Positions 6,492-13,551 of a stretch of 13,551 nucleotides of DNA are shown piece by piece. The stretch is from Brachionus koreanus (Eukaryota; Rotifera; Eurotatoria; Ploima; Brachionidae), in the NCBI GenBank assembly GCA_016987375.1, contig PJRA01000309.1, positions 549,511-563,061 on the forward strand, given 5' to 3'. How positions within the stretch are numbered: position 1 is the stretch's first letter; the number at the start of each line of letters is the position of its first letter. Below the pieces are notes generated by a model that saw nothing but the letters and a program-made list of their open reading frames with translations, was not told the origin of the DNA and made no database searches. The translations under genes were made by a program, and so were the position numbers.

Positions 6492-9400
6492 TTATTTTAA
6501 ATTTAAAGTTTTTTTTCTGACAAGTAATTGTTGAGATCTAGGCACAAAAGTGGTTGTTTTTGAGCTGCTACCAGTTCGACTTTCGATTGAGCCAGAGCCC
6601 AGTGATTTTTTTATTTCTAAGTCAGCTTGTCGATTTTCATGAGCTTGTTTACGCTTAGGTGGATTGCTTATAGCTACTGATATTTGATTTTCTCCAATCA
6701 GCATACCATCTGTTTGAATTAGAGCCTTAGAAGCTGATTGTTCATCTTCAAATTCTACATAAGCCAAACCTTTGGATTTTCCAGATTTATATGTAACTAT
6801 TCGAGTATCTTTTACTCTACCAAATGTCTTGAATATATCTTCAAGGGCCTGTTTGTCTGTGCTAAACGGAAGACCAGAAACAAAAAGTTTATTTTTTTCC
6901 ATACTTGTAGCAAATTTGAATTTATTCTGAATACCACTGATGTCCGAATCTTTTTCTTCATTTTTTGATACAAAAATTGGACGTCCATCAACCAAGGACC
7001 GATCTAGTCTCAGTGCCTTTTCGGCTTGTTCCTTAAAATACAAAATTTATTTGATTTTATTTTTTAAAATTTAAATCAAATTACTGGTTTTTCAAAATCA
7101 ACATAGCCATAACCTTTTGTTTTACCAGACCAATGTTTAATTAGTCTTAAATGCAAAAAACCTGGCTCCTTTTAAAGAAAAAATTATTTTTTTATTCATT
7201 TTTTATCTGTTGATTTTACTTTTTCGAAAATTTCTTTGACTTTTGACTCATTCACATCATATTTTAAATTTGATAAGAACACAGTGCAGTTGCTTTCAAC
7301 TTTTTTAAATTCAATTTGAGCCGGCTGCTCGGCTACAATTAAATAAATAAAATTCTAATATGTATTTTTTCATTTAAATTAATTACTTTTTTGTTTTTTT
7401 TGATCCGTTCCTGGAAGTGATGGTACTGCAAATCCATCTTTATCTTTAATCCCGGTCTCTTTCTCGGTCTCAGACTTCTATTTAAAATAAATATTTACTT
7501 AAACTTTAACAAAAAAAAAAGTATTATATTTAATTAAGTAAAATACTATAAATATTAATATTCAAATATTTATTTTTATTCAATATTTTTTTTAAATTTT
7601 GACAAGATTTTTTTTAATTCTCGAAATTTGATAATTCTAACGAAAAGTAAATTTTGATTCTTTTAATTAGAAAAAAATTTTCCCTTTTTGGAATGATTTT
7701 TTAAGCGAAAATAGATAAAATTATTCAAAAATTTATTTTGATATTCTATGAAAAAAAAGGAATTAAAATAAAATTTACTTTTCTTTTGACACCTTTAGCA
7801 TTTTCTTCTTTGATTTTCTGATCGTTTAGTTTTTTTGTCTTTGGTTTTTGCTCGCTTTTTTTTTCCAAATTTTTCTGCTGATTTATGTATTGTGACTGAA
7901 TTTTTGTCTTTAAAGCTTCGTTTTTGTAATAAATTGAACTAAATTGTGAAATATTTCCGCTTAATTTTTCAAAATCGATTAATAACTCACATATAACTTG
8001 TTTGTCATGATCAAATTTTAATTCATTTAAAGCTCTATAGAGCAATTTACGCTGATGCTTATCATCTCCATACTGAATTTCTAATTGATAAAAATCAAGC
8101 CATATTTCGCTAGTTACTTGACCAATATCGCTTTTTGCCAATATCATTTCATTGTAAATTCTTCTCGATCTATCCATACATTTAAAGTACCTAGCTTCTA
8201 TTTTTGCCCAAAATCTTTCAAGAGAAAATTTCGGATCTCCATTTAATTTAAAATCTATAAAATAATTTTATAAAAAAAATACTCTAAAAATTTATATCTT
8301 AAATAAATTACAATCAAATAATTGATTGATAGCTTTTTGAAAAGTTTCTCTAATTTCTTCGGCTATTTTTTCTTTATATTCATCAGTTTCATTTTCATAA
8401 TTTGACAAAAGATGACGTCTCAAGTATCCCAAATAAGCGTGCCATAATTCCAAATAATCATCACTCGATTGTAGACCTGCTTGCATAGCTTCGCCATATA
8501 TCTCTTTGACTTGGTTACTGGTGTTCTTTTCACATTCCAAAGCATAGTTTATCCACAACTTGGCTGACCAAGGACAATTTCTCACAGCTCGTTTAAACAC
8601 CTCTGAAATAAATTCTTTTTTTTCCGATGGCTCTTGATTCTCCTCTTCAATCTAAACAAAAATTTAAAAAAATTTTTAAAAAAATCTAGTTACATATATA
8701 CCAAATAAAATGAATATTTTAACCAAAGTTCAACACTCAAGCAATTTGATTCATCAGCGATTGCTCTTTCAAATAAGCACTTTGCTCTATTTTGACTTTT
8801 TTTAAGTAATTCAATATCTTTTTCTTTGTCATTTACTGAATTAATTATTTTAACATTTTTATTTCCAAATAATTTCATTTGCATTTCTTTAATTTGTTTT
8901 TTTTCAAAATCTAAATATGAATTGTAAGCTTCTAATTTTTTGTTTACATCACTAGCAGCTTCACTCAATGCTGTTTCATATGGTTCGAGTTCGTGATATT
9001 TTCTAAGATTAAAATCAAATACATTTTTAACTAGACTATCATTAGCAAGTGCTTCATCGAATTGCTTAAGTTCTTGATAAGTTGATTCAATGTTGTCTAA
9101 GCAAGTTCCTAATTGAAGCTTGAATATTCGAGTAATTCGTGATATTTGATCATTAATTTGTTTAGTTTGTTCGGGTGTTTGAATTGAACCTGCAGATGCC
9201 TGTTGATATCCAGCAAGTAAAGCTGTTTCGAATTCTCTATAGACTTCCCATAATGAATAGCCACGTGTAACATGCAAGCCAGCAAAAGAAATAGCTTTTT
9301 CACAAATATTGCGTACGTTTTCAATACCTTTTTCTTCACCCATGCCTCCTATTGAAAATTGAATATACTCGAGCCATAATTCAACAGCTTGAAAATTAAA

Positions 9401-9901
9401 TTAAAATTGAATTTTTTTTTTATTGAAAAAAAAATAAAATTACATAAATAATCTTTAACTGCTCTTTGAAAAATATGGTCAATATTTTGTCTATCTTGAT
9501 CAGATTCCATAAATTTTTGCTCATCTTTTAACCACTCAAGCCATAGCGCTTTTTAAAACAAGTTATTAGCATTTATTATTCTTTTTAATAATTTAATTAA
9601 TACTTTCTGTTAATGGAAATACTTGGCTCATTTTTTCTCGGTATTCGCGTAGTTTGTTAAATTCTCCATGTTCTTTGGTCAAGTTAATGATGTCAATGTA
9701 AGTTTGATACTGGAATTTATTTTGGTTTATTATTTCTTCTAATTGCGCTAATTTACTTTCAAATGATTCCTCATTTTTTTGTTCAGTTTCCATTTCGTCT
9801 TGTTCTTCGTCTCCACTCGACTCATCGGTCGAATTATTTTCTCGATCTTCTAGATCAATATCTTCCGTTTTGTTTTTACTCTCTTTATCGCTATTTTCCA
9901 T
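6492..9901 (-). CDS. SART3: SART3/Prp24-type U4/U6 snRNP recycling factor, nine exons
   Basis: Exons are 9901-9604, 9548-9444, 9387-8702, 8651-8312, 8254-7779, 7477-7387, 7332-7220, 7168-7085 and 7031-6492. All introns are GT-AG and all phases agree, giving 910 residues (human SART3 has 963). The N-terminus is acidic (about 1-60). Then follows a long helical region with HAT-repeat aromatic patterns (about 95-600; for example ETLWLEWLKDE and AVELWLEY-type helices). A Lys-rich, NLS-like stretch lies at about 605-635. RRM1 (about 681-757) has RNP2 VFLSNL and RNP1 KGYGYVDF, and RRM2 (about 779-856) has RNP2 LFVSGL and RNP1 KGLAYVEF. The tail contains FVPRSQQ (893-899). In other species the HAT region scaffolds and dimerises, while the RRMs bind U6 RNA to drive U4/U6 re-annealing in the nucleus. 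The usual C-terminal Lsm-interaction motif is not seen. It lies 262 nt downstream of the BTB-TLDc gene on the same strand. Confidence 0.93.
7478..7778 (-). other. Intron 5 of the SART3-like gene (301 nt)
   Basis: This is the only long intron; the other seven are 50-57 nt. It separates the HAT/NLS region from the linker before RRM1. The donor GTAAATTT (from 7778) and acceptor AAATAG (ending 7478) keep phase 0. An earlier TTTCATAG acceptor would give a 33-nt intron followed by rapid stop codons and is rejected. Nothing else is recognised inside. Confidence 0.75.
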
Positions 9902-10163
9902 TTTAAAAACAATTTTTTTTTTTCAAAATAAAATTTTATTCTCTCATAATTTTTATTAGAGTGGCAAAACTAAAATTTATTTTGATGTTGAAATAAAATT
10001 GAGAAAAGGAATGCAAAAATTTCTATTTTGTTTTAAATTTTTATTTAAAAAAAAAATTATTAGTTTGAATTTTAAGATTTAAAATAATTAGTTTGTTGGT
10101 TTTTAGAATCATTAATAGAAAAGAATTATTATATTTATCAATTATTGTTTACATTTTGTAAAA

Positions 10164-11255
10164 TTATGAGAGGGAGAAAACTTCAATTTCAGAAACTTGA
10201 AAATTATATGAATTAGCTAAAAATGTTGTTGCAGAATAACCTTGATAATTTATTTGATAACTTTTTAAATTAGAATAACTTTGATTTGACGTATTTGAAT
10301 TGTCTGAAATGTAAATGTCGTGACCAGAGCCAAAAGTGGGACCGTAATTTTGTTTTGAAAAAATTGCTCCATCATAATCATCATAACCATTATAATTTTT
10401 ATAATTACACATTTTGTTTCGATTTAAGCTAAAAATAAAAGCTTTCGGGTCATTCTTGTACATATTTCCATCCCATGATTGCTCAGTATATCCTCCAAAA
10501 ATAAAACCATTACTTGTTTTAATAATTGTCAGTGTTGAATAAATATAATCACATTTTGAATGAAAATTGTGTGCAGAAAAACCATCTCTAGTGGCCCTAT
10601 AAATAAGCTTAAATTTTTTATCTGATAAAAATGTGCATAATTTTAGAAGTTTAACTTTTGATTTCTCTTTGTTTAAAATTACAGAATCAAATTTATTTAA
10701 TCCAATTAAGTCAACTAATCCTTGAATATTATAAAATTTTGCCTCTTTCAAAATTTCATTTTTATCAATTGAAGAAACCAATTCGTATTCAAAATCAGTA
10801 TTTGCCATTCGCAAATAGTCAAGAATGCATCCAAAGTATTTTGGGTTTCTGTCAATAAAAATAGCTTTATTTTCGTCATATTTTGGCTTCACAAATCCAT
10901 TTACAATCGATTCAAACATGCTTGGTAGATACAATTTTCCATCTTTGTCCTTTATTTGCTTAGTCAAAGTGCTTTTCAGAGTTGAAAACAGCGTACCGCC
11001 AACATTTAACTTCAAAATGTCTGATTCTATTGTTTCATATTTTTTGAATTGTTTTATCATATTTTCATTGTTAGTTTTCTCATCTTCGATCTTCTCTCCT
11101 AGGTTATTAGCCAATTTGATTAAACATTCAAAATCATTTTCTACGATTTGAATTTTTTCCTGGAAAGATTCTAATACTGCATTTAGACTCTCATTCTCGT
11201 TTTTATCTTTTTCCAAAAGATCATTATCTTTAATTTGACTTCTATTGTTAGACAT
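10164..11255 (-). CDS. KCTD-type BTB (T1) plus TLDc domain protein
   Basis: An intronless frame of 363 residues starts at the first ATG of the frame, in an A-rich context. Residues 1-75 are charged and helical with a coiled-coil look. Residues 78-185 form a T1/BTB domain: ILKLNVGGTLFST at 80-92, then FIDRNPKYFGCILDYLR, the hallmark of KCTD proteins. Residues about 203-363 form a TLDc domain, with KLIYRATRDGFSAHNFH at 216-232, FIFGGYT at 251-257, FIFSL at 273-277, FGSGHDIYI at 308-316 and a terminal VSEIEVF. T1 domains of this family oligomerise and can bind cullin-3. TLDc domains are linked to oxidation resistance and V-ATPase binding. The joint architecture is seen in protists and rotifers and its role is not established. 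No catalytic residues are claimed. It is probably cytosolic, with no signal or membrane segment. Confidence 0.9.
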   Translation of the reverse strand: MSNNRSQIKDNDLLEKDKNENESLNAVLESFQEKIQIVENDFECLIKLANNLGEKIEDEKTNNENMIKQFKKYETIESDILKLNVGGTLFSTLKSTLTKQIKDKDGKLYLPSMFESIVNGFVKPKYDENKAIFIDRNPKYFGCILDYLRMANTDFEYELVSSIDKNEILKEAKFYNIQGLVDLIGLNKFDSVILNKEKSKVKLLKLCTFLSDKKFKLIYRATRDGFSAHNFHSKCDYIYSTLTIIKTSNGFIFGGYTEQSWDGNMYKNDPKAFIFSLNRNKMCNYKNYNGYDDYDGAIFSKQNYGPTFGSGHDIYISDNSNTSNQSYSNLKSYQINYQGYSATTFLANSYNFQVSEIEVFSLS

Positions 11256-12030
11256 TTTTTTTCTGATAAATTAAGAAAAAGAAATGTTAAAATACTAAAA
11301 TCTTAACTTATTCTACTATTTTTAATTATTTGTTTCTTTTTGTCTATTTTAATCCTTCAAACAAACCTCAACAAATTTTAAAATTCAAAATTCTTTCTTT
11401 ACAAATTATATATAAATTTAATCATGAACTAAATCTATTTATAAAGTATAAAAAGCTTAATCAAAAATTTAATTTAATCAAAAATAGATTTTTAAGTTAA
11501 AAAATAAACTTAAAAAGTCAAATTTTATATTTTATTACTCATTTACTCAATTAACAAATTTATAATAATATTGAATAAAAATTTTGTTTAAAAATCGTCT
11601 TGTTTAATAATCTGAATAATCAAATTTCCCTTTCTATTAAAAAAAGTCATACAAAATTTTCTCAAAAAATATAATATCAATTTAAGATTAACTAGGAATC
11701 ATAACAAAGTAAAATTTTCTTAGAAATTGTTAAAATTTTTAAAAGATATTTTTGTTAAGATATTTAATTTATAAAGCAATATATTAGTAGCTTTTTAAAA
11801 GGTTCAGATAATTTTTTAAAAAAGCAGGTAATTTAAAAATCAAATAAGTTTAGGATTAACAAAATTTTATTTAACAAACTGTTCATTATCTTATCACATA
11901 TTCATTTATAAATGCAATTTTAAATTTTTTTTTTAGTTTTTAATAATTATGGTTTGTTGAATATTTGGAATCCAGTATAAAAAAAAGTGTCAAAATTAAT
12001 AAAATAAAATAAAATAAAATTAAATTAAAA
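11256..12030. other. AT-rich intergenic DNA, no gene recognised
   Basis: This is the upstream region of the BTB-TLDc gene. It is low-complexity A/T sequence with short hydrophobic open frames only. It ends in a small (TAAAA)n-like microsatellite at about 11998-12026. No clear TATA box could be chosen for the BTB-TLDc gene among the many AT runs. Confidence 0.55.
11998..12026. repeat. AATAA/TAAAA microsatellite
   Basis: Four to five tandem AAAAT units are followed by degenerate AAATT units. They lie just left of the more complex sequence holding the LINE remnant. Confidence 0.7.
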
Positions 12031-12201
12031 TACTTTGTGGCAACCGAAAAAGCAGCAAAGTTTACAATAATAATTAATAATCAATGTACAATAAAGGATT
12101 CAATTCAATGGCATTCAGTGCATCTTAAGGTTCAAAGAAGTGACAATTGAGAAATTAAGCGGATAACTTAAGCACCTTGATAAAAAAAATCAATCTGATC
12201 A

Positions 12202-12614
12202 GATGGAGTTCATCCAATAGTACTTAGAGAGTGCACCGAAAGTTTATCTGGAGTATTATCGATCATTTTCATTGAGTGAATTAAACCAAGAACATTACCA
12301 TATCAATAGAAATAAGCTAATATCACTCTGAATTTTAAAAAAGGCAAAAAACTGATTTAACACCCTACTTTTAAACTGTATTGCTGGTTTTTTAAAGAGC
12401 TGGAGGTAAAAGGGTAGTTATCAATGGAAAGTATTCTAGTTGGAAAGTATGTAAAAACGGAGATGTAGTGAGTGGTTTCCCTCAGAGGTCGGTCCTCAGA
12501 CTCCTTCTCTTTATTAATTATATTAATGACCTAACCGACCAGAACCCATCTGACCAAGATAAGTTACAAACTGACCTAGACATTTTATTGTAATGGAATA
12601 AAGACTAAGAAAAC
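12202..12614 (+). pseudogene. Decayed LINE reverse transcriptase fragment (CR1/Jockey-like)
   Basis: From 12202 the frame gives DGVHPIVLRECTESLSGVLS, then, past three in-frame stops, ANITLNFKKGKK, the fingers region of non-LTR reverse transcriptases. After a deletion and frame change, 12411-12596 gives RVVINGKYSSWK, SGFPQRSVLRLLLFINYINDL and then DKLQTDLDILL, interrupted by stops. These match the conserved palm block (consensus SGVPQGSVLGPLLF..YINDL) and the segment after the catalytic site. The catalytic F/YADD block between YINDL and DKLQTDL is missing, as is the FDxV/PH block between the two halves. This is a dead, twice-deleted copy. The clade is inferred from motif wording only. Confidence 0.8.
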
Positions 12615-13017
12615 TGGACTGCTACTGTTTTAATTTATTGATTTTTTTTCTTTTTTCTTATATACTGACGTAAAACAGATTTGCCATAGCTAGATATTTT
12701 AGCCCTAGCTCCGCGAGCCAGGCTCATTGCAGATTACAGTATAATACTAATAACTAGTTTATTCAAGGGCAAATAAGATCTATCACAATTCAAATATTTG
12801 AAAATTACCTAAGACCATCTAAAAGTAATAAAATTTTTAATTAAAATTGGAAAAATGTCTCAAAATATTGACTCTTAGTTTAAAATCATTTTGAAAAGTA
12901 ATTTTGCTAGCAAAATTGCTAGAAAAAAAATTACATGATAAAATCGAATAAATAAAATTTTTCTTAATAAATCATCACTTTTTATTTCGTAATAAACAGA
13001 AATGCTTTTAAGTCGAG
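12615..13017. other. Intergenic DNA upstream of right-edge EGF gene
   Basis: It includes a stretch of unusually balanced base composition at about 12700-12750, with a GAGCC-A-GGCTC inverted pair at 12715-12725. This may be the 3' remnant of the LINE. From 12780 on it is AT-rich with no recognisable content. Confidence 0.45.
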
Positions 13018-13036
13018 TATAAATAAATAAAATTGC
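13018..13036 (+). promoter_or_regulatory. Core promoter: TATAAAT plus AATTGC element
   Basis: TATAAAT (13018-13024) is followed after six bases by AATTGC (13031-13036), 57 nt upstream of the ATG at 13075. A TCATTT initiator-like sequence lies at 13039-13044. The arrangement is shared with the EGF genes at 3068 and 6088. Confidence 0.72.
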
Positions 13037-13074
13037 AATCATTTTTTTAAGTTTTAAAAACTAAATTTTTTAAA

Positions 13075-13551
13075 ATGAAAATTTTTTTGACAATTGCAAT
13101 TTTTTGCATTTTTGGAAGCTACAACTGCTTTTCCGTAGTAAAAAGACAAGTTAATGATCTATGTGCCAGCTCGCCGTGCAAAAATGGTGGAAAATGTATT
13201 CAAGTCAGTGTAAATTTAATATATTGTGCTTGCATAGATGGATACAGTGGATTAACATGCAATGTTGCACCTACAATCACTGCTACATATAGCTCCTTCG
13301 ACCAGCACAACTACAATGAATCCTACTACTCCAGAGCCAGAATTAAAACTTTGCTCAGTAAATCCATGTAAAAATGAAGGACAATGTGAATCTAAATCTG
13401 ATTTTTTTCGATGTAATTGTCCTGCCACTTATGATGGGATATTATGTGAATCAAGGTATAAATTCTGTGAAAAATCACCATGCATAAATGGTGGAACTTG
13501 TAAACAAGGACCGAACTATGAAGGAGAATGTGATTGTCCAGAAGGCTTTTT
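13075..13551 (+). CDS. Secreted EGF-repeat protein with apparent frameshift, 3' end cut by window edge
   Basis: The ATG at 13075 opens a signal peptide (MKIFLTIAIFCIFGSYNCFS), then Lys-Arg at residues 23-24 and a complete EGF module (C30-C62). In the following linker the coding sense moves by +1 between about 13262 and 13316. The original frame ends at the TAA at 13369-13371, while the shifted frame carries a Thr/Pro-rich linker, a second EGF module and most of a third through to the edge. No GT-AG intron of suitable length and phase (3n+1) fits in the linker. The gene is therefore either frameshifted (a pseudogene or polymorphic allele) or the assembly carries a one-base error. The third module is about 95% identical in DNA to the left-edge gene (87-193). 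The product would be secreted; its function is unknown. Confidence 0.75.

Noticed and set aside
13264..13292. 29-nt GT-AG intron explaining the frame change
   Set aside because: It is far below the 50-nt minimum seen here, and its length (3n+2) does not restore the frame.
13262..13316. Programmed ribosomal frameshift in the right-edge EGF gene
   Set aside because: There is no slippery heptamer plus structure, and the other family members need none; a simple indel or an assembly error is more economical.

Overview
This window looks like nuclear DNA of a small-genome invertebrate. It is very AT-rich (roughly three quarters A+T by eye). Its genes carry GT-AG introns of about 50-57 nt, its promoters have TATA boxes, and it encodes animal-type proteins: secreted EGF-repeat proteins, a SART3/Prp24-type splicing factor, and a BTB(T1)-TLDc protein. 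A monogonont rotifer such as Brachionus would fit, but that is inference from gene style and not something I could test.

Layout. An EGF-repeat gene runs leftward off the left edge (1-571, minus). After about 1.7 kb of AT-rich intergenic DNA comes a second leftward EGF gene with a long Thr tract (2382-3068, minus). The next 2.4 kb is a transposon graveyard. It holds an internally deleted piggyBac-like element with exact 19-nt ends and TTAA flanks (3751-4915), nested inside a further pair of long inverted repeats (3613-3649 and 5371-5408). A third leftward EGF gene, with one 53-nt intron, follows (5544-6088). Then come a nine-exon SART3 homologue (6492-9901, minus) and an intronless KCTD-type BTB plus TLDc gene (10164-11255, minus). 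The right 2.3 kb holds a decayed LINE reverse transcriptase fragment (about 12202-12614, plus) and a fourth EGF gene reading rightward off the edge (13075-13551, plus), which has an apparent frameshift.

How the genes relate. The four EGF genes form a local family. All encode a signal peptide, short EGF modules and Thr-rich linkers. The first (left-edge) and fourth (right-edge) genes point away from each other at opposite ends of the window and share a 107-nt stretch that is about 95% identical. The two middle genes end with the same truncated half-EGF motif. Three of the four share a core promoter layout, TATAAAT-(6-7 nt)-AATTGC. The SART3 and BTB-TLDc genes are a housekeeping interruption of this cluster with no evident functional link to it. 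I saw no convincing tRNA, rRNA or CRISPR array.
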